Shown piece after piece: positions 1 to 9,264 of a DNA stretch of 64,000 nucleotides. The position numbers and the translations under genes are program-made. Origin of the DNA: Calothrix sp. PCC 6303 (GTDB lineage: Bacteria > Cyanobacteriota > Cyanobacteriia > Cyanobacteriales > Nostocaceae); NCBI RefSeq assembly GCF_000317435.1, contig NC_019751.1, positions 2,046,001 to 2,110,000 of the forward strand, read 5' to 3'. Each line of letters begins with the position of its first letter. The stretch's first letter is position 1. Under the pieces are notes generated by a model that saw nothing but the letters and a program-made list of their open reading frames with translations, did not search any database and was not told the origin of the DNA.

Positions 1-999
1 ATGAAAAATAAACCTAGACTCAGTATCGGACTTCCCGTATACAATGGTGAGAAATTTCTCCGCCCTGCATTAGATTCACTCCTAAATCAAACATTTCAAG
101 ATTTTGAATTAATCATTTCTGATAACGCTTCTACAGATGCTACTGAAGCAATTTGTCAAGAATATGCAGATAAAGATAGTCGAATTCGTTACTACCGAAA
201 TCCGGATAATGTTGGTTGTGCTCGCAACTTCAATTATGTTTTAGAATTAGCTTCCTGTGAATACTTTAAATGGGTAGCATATGATGATTTACATGATTCA
301 ACTTTCATTGAAAAATGCATCAATATCCTCGATCAAGATCCAAATTTAATATTATGTCATTCTCAAGTCCAATTCATTGATGAAACTGGCAGATATATCC
401 AAGACTATAATATTCATATCAAAGCAAATTTACCAAAAGCACATCAAAGATTTAGTGAGTTAATTACTAAGCATTTATGCTATCAATGCTATGGTGTAAT
501 TCGGACTAAAATTCTCAAAAATGCCCCTAGAATGGGTAGTTATGGTGCAGCAGATGCAATTTTCTTGTTAAGACTTGCTTTATTTGGACGCTTCTATGAA
601 ATCCCCGAATACTTATTTTTTGCTCGGCATCATTCGCAGCAATCACTAAGTATGTTTTTTCCAGAATACATGTCATGCGTTGATAAAAAACCTCAAAAAA
701 TAGCCAATAAATTACCAGATTTTTATGCATATGCAGAGTGGTTTGACACTAATAATAAAGGTAAGCTCCTATTTCCGCATTGGAGAATTTTAGGAGAGTA
801 TTTACGCTCGGCATGGATGGGTAAAATGGAGTGGTACGAGCGTTTAATTTGTTACTTTAATATCATTAAAAAATTAAGTGGTACAGAGACTTTATTAATT
901 AAAGATTTAATTGTTGCTATTGGGTTAATTTGGCAACATATTCCTAGAGTTTCTGTTTCCGTTAAAGTAGAAATTCGCAGACCATCTGTTTCCATCTAA
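1..999 (+). CDS. Family 2 glycosyltransferase
   Basis: A 332-residue GT-A fold glycosyltransferase that probably adds a sugar from a nucleotide donor to a surface polysaccharide or lipid. The N-terminus has the GT2 pattern: a first strand SIGLPVYNGEKF, then LIISDNASTDAT, and YDDLHD near residue 95 in the position of the metal-binding DxD. The C-terminal 100 residues are less conserved and carry no clear membrane helix. The ATG is the first base of the window, so neither a ribosome site nor a longer N-terminus can be assessed, but the protein begins as family members usually do. It leads a run of glycosyltransferases on the same strand (1160-3097 and 3901-5154), which suggests a small polysaccharide locus. 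The sugar and acceptor cannot be told from sequence. Confidence 0.85.
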   Translation: MKNKPRLSIGLPVYNGEKFLRPALDSLLNQTFQDFELIISDNASTDATEAICQEYADKDSRIRYYRNPDNVGCARNFNYVLELASCEYFKWVAYDDLHDSTFIEKCINILDQDPNLILCHSQVQFIDETGRYIQDYNIHIKANLPKAHQRFSELITKHLCYQCYGVIRTKILKNAPRMGSYGAADAIFLLRLALFGRFYEIPEYLFFARHHSQQSLSMFFPEYMSCVDKKPQKIANKLPDFYAYAEWFDTNNKGKLLFPHWRILGEYLRSAWMGKMEWYERLICYFNIIKKLSGTETLLIKDLIVAIGLIWQHIPRVSVSVKVEIRRPSVSI

Positions 1000-1066
1000 A
1001 ATTTCACATCAAAATTAACCATGTTTAGATGTTGACAACTCGTTTTGTGTCGGGGTCTGTCTTACA

Positions 1067-1099
1067 AACTTTAACGGAGGCACAGCCCCCGTTAAGTTT
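1067..1099. repeat. Hairpin repeat, TTAACGG stem
   Basis: A stem of TTAACGG (1071-1077) and CCGTTAA (1089-1095) encloses GGcacagCC. The same layout (TTCGGaGG, short loop, CCcCCGAA, then a 'gcgct' motif) occurs at 62518-62540, so this is a dispersed small repeat. It lies between two glycosyltransferase genes and has no T-run. Confidence 0.5.
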
Positions 1100-1159
1100 G
1101 CGCTAAATCCCCTTCGCAAAACAGACTTATTACTCATCACTAATTTTAGGAAATAACTA

Positions 1160-3097
1160 ATGCAAACAACAAAGCCTTTAAAAATAGTCATTTGTACAGA
1201 TTATTTAGGTTATGGTGCAGTTGAAGGAAGCTTTTCTGGTTTTCAAAAAGTTATCACCGATTGGATTAGTAAATCAACTTCAGACCCAAATATCCAGATT
1301 ATCGTCTATTGCTTAGGTACAGAAGAAAAAGTATATCGTGCTTTTAATAGTGTGTTGTTTAAGCAATATAAGCCACATCTGAGCAATCGCACTATTTTAC
1401 CATTGGTTTCTCCTCATATTTTTCCCTTTCTCTTAGATATTTTTCCTATCCATTCAAAGATAATTAAAGATATTATTCATGAAAAGCCAGATGTCATCCA
1501 TACATTTCAAACATTTGGGGTTACTGAATTAGCGGGTTTTATTGCCGCTAAGATAATGAAAATGCGAAAGCAACAAGTCACACTAATTAACACTGTGATG
1601 TGTGAAATTGACACTTATGCAGCTAATTACATGCGACGTGTTGTGATATCTTTTTACAAAATTATCGACTCTTCCCCTTTCTTCAAAATTGTTGCCGATA
1701 GTGTGGATGGAGGTTCCTATTTAGTTAAAAGTACAAATCCATCTCGACAGGTAAGATCGGTACTTTATACTATTTCTGCTGCATCAGCTTATTATCTGTT
1801 TCTAAATTTATCTTTGCTGGGGCAAATTCAAGATTTTTTAGTAAAAGCAGTGAGATTCATATATAAGCTAATTTTGCAAAAAAAATATCCCAAATTTGAA
1901 AGTGAAGTCAAATTGGCAATGAATTCTATTCGAGAACCCTTTATTTTATCGCGCTATCGGGAGAAAAATTTTAGTTTATTTAAACTGATTGCAAAACCAT
2001 TTCAACTAGTATTTGATTTTCTGCGTCGGGGTGATGAACTTGGAAAACAACCTGGATTAGCTGGAATCCTCGGTAATACCCTGGGTGTGGCATTAAAGCA
2101 GCAAATATCTCTGTTTGTGAATCAATGCGATCGCGTAACTATTTCCAGGCATGAAGACATTGGTAGATATAGCATAAAAAGTAACATTTGGGAAGTACCT
2201 TTAGGATATGATACGGCAAAATTCAAAGTCTATCAGCCAAATATTGATGAGTTAATTTTTAAAGTTGAAAAATCTGTAGCAATCGGTAATCTCTCAGCAG
2301 TTAATGCCAAAAAGCTAATTGATTTTATCTCTCACCCTATGAGAATTAATCAAAGATGTTTTATATATGTTGGTAGATTAAGTGATGAGAAAAATATTTC
2401 TCTTTTACTTAATGCTTGTGAACGTTTACTTCACCAAGATAATCTGCAAAATCAGGTACATTTTCTCTTTATCGGTACTGGTTTTGCCGCATCAGAAATT
2501 GCATCAACTTTAGGAAGCAGCGCGACAATTATAGATTTTGTTCCTAATTATCTTTTGCCAGATATCTACAACTTTCTTAGACAAAACTCTGGCTTTTTTA
2601 TTAGTGCTTCAGATACAGAAACCTACGGAATTACTCATGGAGAAGCTGCTGCATGTGGTTTACCATTAATTGGCATGGAAAGGGGAAGTAGAGGACATTT
2701 TTTCTGTCCTGGTGACAAAGTAGGAAAATTAGTGATTGAAGACGAAGAAAAAATTGCTAAATCAATTACCGAAATTGTAATTGAATCTGGTAATAATAAT
2801 TTGATGGTTGCTTTAAATGGTTTATATGTTTCTGATACTTCTTATGGTTTAGGGTTATCGAGATTACCAGTATTTGATCTCAGTAGAATACTTGCCCAGG
2901 AGTCATTATTTGTAGCGATGTACATGATGGCTTTGCTTCCTGATTCAATTTATCTATCAATGTCTGATTGTTCAGCAAATTTATCAATTCATAATCAATT
3001 TAGTTCTGATGAAAGTTGGGAACTGATGAAATATGTTTATGTCAATGATTGGATTTCATATAATTTTAAACTCCAGCAGAAAAAACACATTTTTTAA
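1160..3097 (+). CDS. Family 4 glycosyltransferase with a long central insertion
   Basis: A 645-residue GT-B fold transferase. The C-terminal half carries the GT4 nucleotide-sugar-binding signature: IYVGRLSDEKN near residue 405 and TYGITHGEAAACGLPLIG near residue 490, with the E-x7-E-like spacing of retaining GT4 enzymes. The N-terminal domain begins KIVICTDYLGYGAVEGSF and contains HTFQTFG. About residues 190-330 form an extra segment, hydrophobic then basic, that ordinary GT4 enzymes of about 380-420 residues lack. It may be a membrane-associating insertion. The C-terminal 100 residues also extend past the usual end. It follows the GT2 gene by 160 bases. Substrate unknown. Confidence 0.8.
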   Translation: MQTTKPLKIVICTDYLGYGAVEGSFSGFQKVITDWISKSTSDPNIQIIVYCLGTEEKVYRAFNSVLFKQYKPHLSNRTILPLVSPHIFPFLLDIFPIHSKIIKDIIHEKPDVIHTFQTFGVTELAGFIAAKIMKMRKQQVTLINTVMCEIDTYAANYMRRVVISFYKIIDSSPFFKIVADSVDGGSYLVKSTNPSRQVRSVLYTISAASAYYLFLNLSLLGQIQDFLVKAVRFIYKLILQKKYPKFESEVKLAMNSIREPFILSRYREKNFSLFKLIAKPFQLVFDFLRRGDELGKQPGLAGILGNTLGVALKQQISLFVNQCDRVTISRHEDIGRYSIKSNIWEVPLGYDTAKFKVYQPNIDELIFKVEKSVAIGNLSAVNAKKLIDFISHPMRINQRCFIYVGRLSDEKNISLLLNACERLLHQDNLQNQVHFLFIGTGFAASEIASTLGSSATIIDFVPNYLLPDIYNFLRQNSGFFISASDTETYGITHGEAAACGLPLIGMERGSRGHFFCPGDKVGKLVIEDEEKIAKSITEIVIESGNNNLMVALNGLYVSDTSYGLGLSRLPVFDLSRILAQESLFVAMYMMALLPDSIYLSMSDCSANLSIHNQFSSDESWELMKYVYVNDWISYNFKLQQKKHIF

Positions 3098-3304
3098 TGC
3101 AAAAGTCGCACTACAAACTTTTGCCGCTAGAGTTGATTTTTGGCTTGATATCCAATTTAACTAGAATGGTGCAGAAGTCCTACATCTGGAGTTGCTTCTC
3201 TAAACGTAGTATGTAATAGAAAGTAAAATCCTCCAAAAATCTTTTCCTTTCTACCTTGTCATAACGGCAATTTTTAACACAGTTATTACCTAGTTTGTAA
3301 ATTT

Positions 3305-3766
3305 ATGCGCTTCAATTTGCTTCCTTTACTTTGCTTAACTTTTGCTACTACTAATGCATTTTATAATCCAGTTCTTGCTCAATCAACATCGAACATGACG
3401 GTTGTTGTTAATGGTATCAAATCCGAATCAGGAAGAGTTTGTTTTCGAGTTTACTCCAGTGATCAGGGGTTTCCATTTAGTAATAAAAGTGAGGTGCAAA
3501 GTGGTTGCGTCGAAAAAACTGGTAGCGTGGTTAAAAAACAATTTGTTGGATTAAAACCTGGAAATTATGCAGTTACAGTAATTGATGATAGTAACCGAGA
3601 TGGAAAATTAAATACTGATTTTCTGGGTATTCCTCAAGAAGGTTTTGGTGTTTCTAATAATCCGACAGTTTCTATCACAACAGGTACACCAAAATTTAGT
3701 AAGGCAAGCTTTTCATTGAATAAAAATACTGTTATTAATATTCGGATGAAATATTCTCTTGATTAA
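3305..3766 (+). CDS. Secreted DUF2141 protein
   Basis: A 153-residue protein with an N-terminal signal peptide (hydrophobic stretch followed by VLAQS, predicted cleavage near residue 25). The mature part matches DUF2141: a beta-rich domain with GRVCFRVYSS, LKPGNYAVTVIDDSNRDGKL and GIPQEGFGVSNN. The D-D-x-N-x-D-G-K-L stretch resembles a calcium-type loop. DUF2141 proteins are exported and of unknown function. Here it sits between two glycosyltransferases, which may point to an envelope role; that is inference. The ATG at 3305 gives a clean signal peptide. Confidence 0.8.
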   Translation: MRFNLLPLLCLTFATTNAFYNPVLAQSTSNMTVVVNGIKSESGRVCFRVYSSDQGFPFSNKSEVQSGCVEKTGSVVKKQFVGLKPGNYAVTVIDDSNRDGKLNTDFLGIPQEGFGVSNNPTVSITTGTPKFSKASFSLNKNTVINIRMKYSLD

Positions 3767-3786
3767 TTACTGATTTACAGAATAGA

Positions 3787-3815
3787 AAGAGAGACGCGAT
3801 ATGTCTCGTCTCTAC
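3787..3815. repeat. Palindromic GAGACG repeat
   Basis: GAGACGcGAtatgTCtCGTCTC is an almost perfect palindrome just after the DUF2141 gene. Near copies sit at 21393-21422 and, with longer loops, inside the elements near 30045, 35855 and 58308. It is the common 'GTAGAGACG' dispersed repeat core seen throughout this window. Confidence 0.6.
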
Positions 3816-3900
3816 ATTAAATACCTTACCTACCTAAAATCAGCATCACCAATTTACACCAAGCTACTCACATTTATCTCCGTAAAACCAATTTATCACC

Positions 3901-5154
3901 ATGCAAAAACAACCCCTCAGAATTGCTATCATAACTAGTTTATATGCTCCCTTTTTAACTGGTGTTTCAGTCGCAGTTCATCAACGGGTTAATTGGTTGT
4001 TAAAACAGGGACATGAAGTATTTTTGATTCATCCAGAAATTAACGATAAATTCCCTCAAAAAGTTAGCAATCGTCCCATGCCAAGTATAGAAGAAAATCA
4101 GGCTTTTCCCAACTTTTATTCATTTGCTTTTCCCACAGAACCATTGATTTTTTACAAGTCTTTACCACAACCTTTAAATCATCGTCATTGGAGCGATACA
4201 AAACTTTTAGAAAACTTCAAACCTGATATTATTATCGTTGAAGAAGCACCACAATTACGTGGCTTTTATTCACTTTTTCTACAGGGTTATGGTCGTCCTG
4301 TGGGAATTGATTATGCCAGAAAAACAGGTACACCAATAATTTCATTGTTCCACACAGATATTGTTGCTTATATCCGCTACTATTTGGGCAACCAAATATT
4401 TAATTTAATTAGCCTAATTTTACCTGGTATCATCAAAAAATTTAGTGAAGAATATGATGCCAATTTTTTCCCTTCACGGGAAGAATTAAAAAAATATCAA
4501 GATTTGAAATCACAACGTAGTGAATACCTACCATATCAAGGTGTAGACTGTCAAAAATTCCAGCCAAAAAATATCTGCTATAATCCAATTCCCGAAGATA
4601 AACGACCAACTTTACTATTTGTTGGTAGAATCACAGCAGAGAAAAATGTCACCCAATTAATTGATATTTATCCATTAGTTGCTGCCAAAATACCTGATGT
4701 GCATTTGGTAATTATTGGTAGTGGTCCTTTGGATGCAGAAATGAGAACGCGTGCAGAGAAATATGTACCAGGAATAACTATTTGGGGCGAATCTCATGGG
4801 AATGAATTATTGGGATGGTACACCCGTGCAGATTTATTTGTGAATCCATCCTTAACTGAGAATTTCTGTACTGCAAATAACGAAGCTTTAGCTTCAGGAA
4901 CTCCAGTTGTTGCCGCGAAAGCACCTTCGACTGCCGAACAAGTAATTGTGGGTAAAAATGGCTTTTTGGCTGAAGCAAATGATATTGTAGATTTCGCCAA
5001 TAAAATTGTAGAAATTTTGGGAAATCCCCAATTAAAAGCAGAAATGTCAAAACAAGCTAGATTATCTATTTTACCTTTTGATTGGGCAGCTTGTTCACAA
5101 AAGTTTGAAGATAAGCTTTATGAAGTTGTGGAAGCAAAGAAAGGAAGTGAGTAG
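3901..5154 (+). CDS. Family 4 glycosyltransferase
   Basis: A 417-residue GT-B glycosyltransferase of the group that includes SqdX-like and alpha-mannosyltransferase enzymes. Features are the N-terminal glycine-rich turn in ITSLYAPFLTGVSVAVHQR, LLFVGRITAEKNVTQLI near residue 240, GSGPLDAEM, and the acidic motif LTENFCTANNEALASGTPVV near residue 320. No membrane helix is evident. It begins 134 bases after the DUF2141 gene, continuing the putative envelope-glycan cluster. The donor sugar is not predictable. SqdX itself is possible but I see nothing specific for sulfoquinovose. Confidence 0.83.
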   Translation: MQKQPLRIAIITSLYAPFLTGVSVAVHQRVNWLLKQGHEVFLIHPEINDKFPQKVSNRPMPSIEENQAFPNFYSFAFPTEPLIFYKSLPQPLNHRHWSDTKLLENFKPDIIIVEEAPQLRGFYSLFLQGYGRPVGIDYARKTGTPIISLFHTDIVAYIRYYLGNQIFNLISLILPGIIKKFSEEYDANFFPSREELKKYQDLKSQRSEYLPYQGVDCQKFQPKNICYNPIPEDKRPTLLFVGRITAEKNVTQLIDIYPLVAAKIPDVHLVIIGSGPLDAEMRTRAEKYVPGITIWGESHGNELLGWYTRADLFVNPSLTENFCTANNEALASGTPVVAAKAPSTAEQVIVGKNGFLAEANDIVDFANKIVEILGNPQLKAEMSKQARLSILPFDWAACSQKFEDKLYEVVEAKKGSE

Positions 5155-5629
5155 GAGATGGAAGACAGGAAAATAGTGTCAGTCTTGGATACTTTTTCTA
5201 ATTAAAAGTACATAAAGTCCCAATCGATATCCCCGGCTTTTTAAAAAAGCCGGGGATATAGTACATTTAGACTATTATTGCTTTCGACGCAAACTTTTAT
5301 CAATTTGATAACTATCTATCGAAATAAAATGCAATTCAGATCATATGTAAAAATATCGATTTGATGCTGAATAATTTATATTCCTATTCCTATTGGAAGA
5401 TGTGGAATATTTAACGTTTTTTTAAGATACTTGTGTAATTAAATTTCTAGAAAGCACATTTAATCCCCGTGGGTAGATGAAAAATGGCTAAATCAATCCT
5501 CGAACGAATAGATTCGTAAGGTGATTAATAATTTTAGTCGAAGCTAAAAATTCGTGGCAAATAGCAGATGTGACTTAAAAATCGCATCTATTTACTAATC
5601 TAGAAAACAAACTTAAAAGGTAGTAATTC
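5155..5629. other. Spacer before the permease gene
   Basis: A 475-base AT-rich spacer. Positions 5227-5259 form a long perfect inverted repeat, ATATCCCCGGCTTTTT followed by its complement, resembling the element at 33653-33685. The leader 5441-5629 is compact and has short inverted repeats (cgaa...ttcg near 5503-5517), but I could not match it to a known riboswitch. The AAAAGG at 5615-5620 is the probable ribosome site for the GTG-start permease. Confidence 0.45.
5227..5259. repeat. Perfect CCCCGGC inverted repeat
   Basis: A near-perfect hairpin with a CCCCGGC/GCCGGGG core and A/T arms lies 73 bases past the glycosyltransferase stop. It lacks a trailing T-run on either strand. A related hairpin at 33653-33685 shows it is a dispersed repeat; it might still act as a terminator or transcript stabiliser. 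Confidence 0.6.
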
Positions 5630-7012
5630 GTGAATAAACGCAAAAACTACGCTGTTGTACAGGAAGCTACTACTACTATAAATTCGGCGACAGCACCAAA
5701 ACAATCATTAGCTTTTTTGGATGCTGTTGCTTTAATCGTTGGCATTGTAATTGGTGCGGGAATTTTTCAAACTCCGGCATTTGTGGCAGCGAATGCAGGT
5801 AGTGGTATTAATTTATTAATCCTGTGGTTACTTGGTGGTGCAATCTCCTTAGTCGGGGCTTTATGCTACGCAGAATTAGCCACAACTTACCCTGATGTGG
5901 GAGGAACTTACTATTACTTGAAACTTGCTTTTGGGCGTTCAGTTGCGTTTCTATTTGCCTGGGCAAGAATGACGGTAATTCAAAGTGGTTCAATTGTTTT
6001 GTTAGCATTTGTTTTTGGTGATTATTTCTCTGCTTTATGGCAGTTAGGAACTTACTCACCTTCTATCTATGCTGCCATTGCAATTGTCCTGCTGACGGGT
6101 TTAAACATTCTCGGTTTGTACCCTGGTAAATGGACGCAAAACTGGCTCACAGTGGCTAAAATCGTGGGTTTACTCCTAGTTGTCGTGATTGGAGTTTGCT
6201 CTAATGCCCCCCTAAATCCTGCAACTCTTCCTACTCCCTCAACTTCAACAAACTGGGGATTGGCAATGGTATTTGTCTTACTCTCCTTTGGTGGGTGGAA
6301 TGAAGCGGCTTATATCTCAGCAGATATAAAAGATGGGAAACGCAACATAGTGCGATCGCTTGTTTGGAGTATTGGTATTATTACCGTTATTTACCTACTA
6401 ATTAACTTCGCCTATTTGCGAGGCTTGGGATTAACGACAATGGCAAAATCTGAAGCCGTTGCCGCTACTTTAATGGATCAAACTGTAGGTAAAACAGGCT
6501 CCTTATTCCTGAGTGTATTAGTAGCAATTTGTACCTTGGGAGCAATTAACGCCACAATTTTGACAGGCGCACGGAGTAATTACGCTCTGGGAAAAGACTT
6601 CTCACTATTTTCCTTTATGGGAGGCTGGCAACAACAAAAGGAAACCCCCACTCAAGCCTTATTAATTCAAGGTGTAATTGCCCTCTCATTGGTGTTTCTA
6701 GGAACAATTACCCGTAATGGGTTTGAAACAATGGTGGAATATACCGCACCTGTATTTTGGTTTTTCTTCCTACTTTCTGCTATTTCACTCTTTATTTTAC
6801 GAAGACGAGATCCTCACATACCTCGACCTTTTAGAGTGCCACTTTACCCTTGGACTCCATTGCTATTTTGCATTATTTGTGGTTACTTGCTCTACTCCAG
6901 TTTGGCATATACAAGCATAGGAGCAATAGTAGGTATTTTAGTTGTGGGTGCAGGTATTCCTTTGTGGGTTTGGAATGGGTACCGAGGCAAAAAATATAAT
7001 CTCAGAAGCTAA
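5630..7012 (+). CDS. APC-family amino acid permease
   Basis: A 460-residue inner-membrane transporter of the amino acid-polyamine-organocation superfamily with about 12 hydrophobic segments. The first helix has the APC signature VGIVIGAGIFQTPAFV with its unwound GxGIF motif (about residues 37-52), followed by WLLGGAISLVGALCYAELAT. It starts with GTG; AAAAGG lies 9 bases upstream and no in-frame ATG precedes the first helix. Substrate is not determinable: close relatives are annotated for basic or branched amino acids. The next gene, a lipoprotein methyltransferase, is 122 bases downstream on the same strand and may be cotranscribed. Confidence 0.88.
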   Translation: MNKRKNYAVVQEATTTINSATAPKQSLAFLDAVALIVGIVIGAGIFQTPAFVAANAGSGINLLILWLLGGAISLVGALCYAELATTYPDVGGTYYYLKLAFGRSVAFLFAWARMTVIQSGSIVLLAFVFGDYFSALWQLGTYSPSIYAAIAIVLLTGLNILGLYPGKWTQNWLTVAKIVGLLLVVVIGVCSNAPLNPATLPTPSTSTNWGLAMVFVLLSFGGWNEAAYISADIKDGKRNIVRSLVWSIGIITVIYLLINFAYLRGLGLTTMAKSEAVAATLMDQTVGKTGSLFLSVLVAICTLGAINATILTGARSNYALGKDFSLFSFMGGWQQQKETPTQALLIQGVIALSLVFLGTITRNGFETMVEYTAPVFWFFFLLSAISLFILRRRDPHIPRPFRVPLYPWTPLLFCIICGYLLYSSLAYTSIGAIVGILVVGAGIPLWVWNGYRGKKYNLRS

Positions 7013-7134
7013 TAGTTAAAGCAACCGTAAATAGCTGATCAACAAACTTAATTTTTCTATTTCTCATTTGCTTGGACTAAATTTCAAATCTGTTGTTTTG
7101 CTCAAATAACTAACAATTATTCCAGGAGAAAATC

Positions 7135-7755
7135 ATGAAATCAAAACGAATTGCACTTTTACTAATTACAACTCTTAGTGCTGTTAGCTTAGGTGTTATT
7201 GGATGCACCACAACCACAGGGCGTGATTCGGAAGCAGATGCCCAAACCACTGCCCCTGCCATCCCCGTACAACAAGTTAAAACCGATGTACCTTATGTGC
7301 CAACTCCACAATCTGTAGTGGATGCCATGTTAAGACTGGCAAAAGTTAACAATAAGGATCTCATTTACGACTTAGGTAGTGGAGATGGCAGAATTCCCAT
7401 TACGGCAGCGCAGAAATATGGGGCGCGTGGTGTTGGTATAGATATTGATCCGCAACGAGTCAAAGAGGCAAAACAGAATCTTCAAAGTGCTGGAGTGGGA
7501 AATCTTGTAGAGTTCCGCCAACAAGATTTATTTGAAACAGATTTCAGCCAAGCCTCAGTAGTGACGCTCTATTTACTACCAGAAATTAATTTAAAACTCC
7601 GCCCTAAGTTATTACAAGAACTTAAGCCAGGGACGCGCATTGTTTCCCATGCCTTTGATATGGGTGATTGGAAACCACAACAAGTACAGCAAGTAGATGG
7701 TAAAACTATTTACCTATGGGTTGTTCCCGAAAATGTCCCTACTAATTTGCGTTAA
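7135..7755 (+). CDS. Lipoprotein-type SAM-dependent methyltransferase
   Basis: A 206-residue protein with a lipoprotein signal: basic N-terminus, hydrophobic stretch and lipobox V-I-G-C24. After a spacer, residues 50-195 form a class I methyltransferase fold with motif I YDLGSGDGRIPI, acidic motif GIDIDPQRV and QQDLFETDF. The segment from VPYVPTP through LYLLPEINLKLRP resembles the FAM173/ATPSCKMT lysine methyltransferase group. A strong ribosome site (CCAGGAG) precedes the ATG. Export would place an S-adenosylmethionine enzyme outside the cytoplasm, which is odd; the signal could instead anchor it or mark loss of cytoplasmic function. Substrate unknown. Confidence 0.78.
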   Translation: MKSKRIALLLITTLSAVSLGVIGCTTTTGRDSEADAQTTAPAIPVQQVKTDVPYVPTPQSVVDAMLRLAKVNNKDLIYDLGSGDGRIPITAAQKYGARGVGIDIDPQRVKEAKQNLQSAGVGNLVEFRQQDLFETDFSQASVVTLYLLPEINLKLRPKLLQELKPGTRIVSHAFDMGDWKPQQVQQVDGKTIYLWVVPENVPTNLR

Positions 7756-7756
7756 G

Positions 7757-7860
7757 TGGTCTGTCAAGATAAAAATGATGGTTGTAGAGACGCGTAGCTT
7801 GCTACTTGCAGAAGACACTCCGTGTCTACCCGCAGGGAAATTTCGCGTCTCTACAGGGTT
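7757..7860. repeat. Truncated GTCTGTCAAG element
   Basis: The left end, GGTCTGTCAAGATAAAAATG then GGTTGTAGAGACG, is nearly identical to the right-hand arm of the element at 35855-35957. The interior repeats the 'cttgctact..cagaagacact..gtgtctaccc' sequence also found near 14450 and 31800. The matching right end is missing. The element begins two bases after the methyltransferase stop codon. Confidence 0.55.
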
Positions 7861-7892
7861 GCCGATTTGTACACAACCGATGATTAGTATCG

Positions 7893-9095
7893 CTATGAAG
7901 ATAACTTTTGGATTTGTTGAGTAAAGTAATCTTGCTGATGGTTGAGTTGAATCGCAATTTCTAAGCCTTTCTGGTAAGATGCGATCGCATTGGCGGTATC
8001 TTGCTTATCTGTGTACAATTCTCCCATCTGCTTGTATGCTTCCATCAAACCATAAAAGTCGGCGGCGATTTCTTCTGTCTCTAAAAGAATTTTACTAGTT
8101 TCCAACGCCGCATCAATTTGTCCTTGGGAACGATATATTGCCACCAACTTTTGCAATGCTTCTCCCGCAGTCGCATACTGCTGTTGTGCCCAAGCAATCT
8201 GATAGGCTTCTTGGTAGTTCTTAAATACTTCCGGTAACAGTTCCGGGTTTGATTTTACTAACAGTTCGTAGTCGGATGCGATCGCTATTTTGATTCCGGG
8301 TACCAAAATCGGGTTATCCTGAGCATAAATCCCAGCTAACTGATTCTGAATTTTAATCGATTCCTCTGGTAGTCTAGCTTGTTGGTACACATAAGCCAAT
8401 TGCTTTAAATAATTAACTTGGTTAACTCCCTCACCCTTAGCTGTCGCTATCCCCAACAATTGTTGGTAGGTAGTGGCAGCTTTGCCATAATCAAACCAAC
8501 TCATATGCAAGTTAGCGATCGCATTCAAAACTTCAGCCTCACTCATACTACCTGGTTGTTGTCGCACCCGACCCAAAATCTGCTCATATACCTCAATTGC
8601 GCTTTTAGGCGATCGCACTTTTTGATATCCTTGGGCTAGGCTTTGCAAAGTCTCTAAATCTGTATCCGCGACGGTTTGTTTTTGAATTTTTTGCAACCGC
8701 TGTGTAATATACTGCACCTGCAACCGCTCGTTATTTTGCCAAGCAATTTCCCCAACTCTCCCCAAAGCTTGCAATTCAGAGACGTTACCCAAATAACGAC
8801 GTAACCGTAATTCTCGATTCCAAGTATCAAAAGCACCAATTTTATCTCCAGATTGAAACAGGGTATTTGCTTCCTGGTTCAAATTATCCAAAGCCGTCTC
8901 CAACTCCCGCAATTCCTGGGTAGTCAGAGGTTGTTTCCCCCGATTCCCAGGCAGTAACGGGTCAGGTGTGGTAATTTCAATTGGATTAGGAGGAAACTTA
9001 TCTGGAGTTGGTGTTTTTTTGGGTGCCGCCAGTACAGAATTACTAAAAACCAAGACTAAAGCGAATGTGATGCTGATTGTAGAACGATTTAGCAT
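7893..9095 (-). CDS. Exported TPR-repeat protein
   Basis: A 400-residue protein with a signal peptide (cleavage probable after VLAA, residue 24), a proline-rich linker (residues 25-50) and an all-helical body of about eight tetratricopeptide-like units, for example SEAEVLNAIANLHMSWFDYG and ANAIASYQKGLEIAIQLNHQ near the C-terminus. TPR domains bind other proteins; no catalytic domain is present. Similar exported TPR proteins are common in filamentous cyanobacteria but I know no function for this one. It converges with the methyltransferase gene upstream and is divergent from cpcT. Confidence 0.75.
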   Translation of the reverse strand: MLNRSTISITFALVLVFSNSVLAAPKKTPTPDKFPPNPIEITTPDPLLPGNRGKQPLTTQELRELETALDNLNQEANTLFQSGDKIGAFDTWNRELRLRRYLGNVSELQALGRVGEIAWQNNERLQVQYITQRLQKIQKQTVADTDLETLQSLAQGYQKVRSPKSAIEVYEQILGRVRQQPGSMSEAEVLNAIANLHMSWFDYGKAATTYQQLLGIATAKGEGVNQVNYLKQLAYVYQQARLPEESIKIQNQLAGIYAQDNPILVPGIKIAIASDYELLVKSNPELLPEVFKNYQEAYQIAWAQQQYATAGEALQKLVAIYRSQGQIDAALETSKILLETEEIAADFYGLMEAYKQMGELYTDKQDTANAIASYQKGLEIAIQLNHQQDYFTQQIQKLSS

Positions 9096-9264
9096 AGGGA
9101 ATTGGGGATAATACCATTTACCATGACGACATCTATCTCAAAATTCTCCTGTAAAACTGACGAAGTTAACCCAGCACTTTTCCTTGCAGGGAAAGTAACT
9201 GTTGACATCCTTAAGCTTTAAAATATTTATGTGAGATGTTGAGTACAAATAAAAATCTATATAA

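Noticed and set aside
5441-5629. Possible riboswitch in the leader of the amino acid permease
   Set aside because: I compared it by eye with glutamine, lysine, TPP and guanidine riboswitch cores and found no matching conserved motifs.
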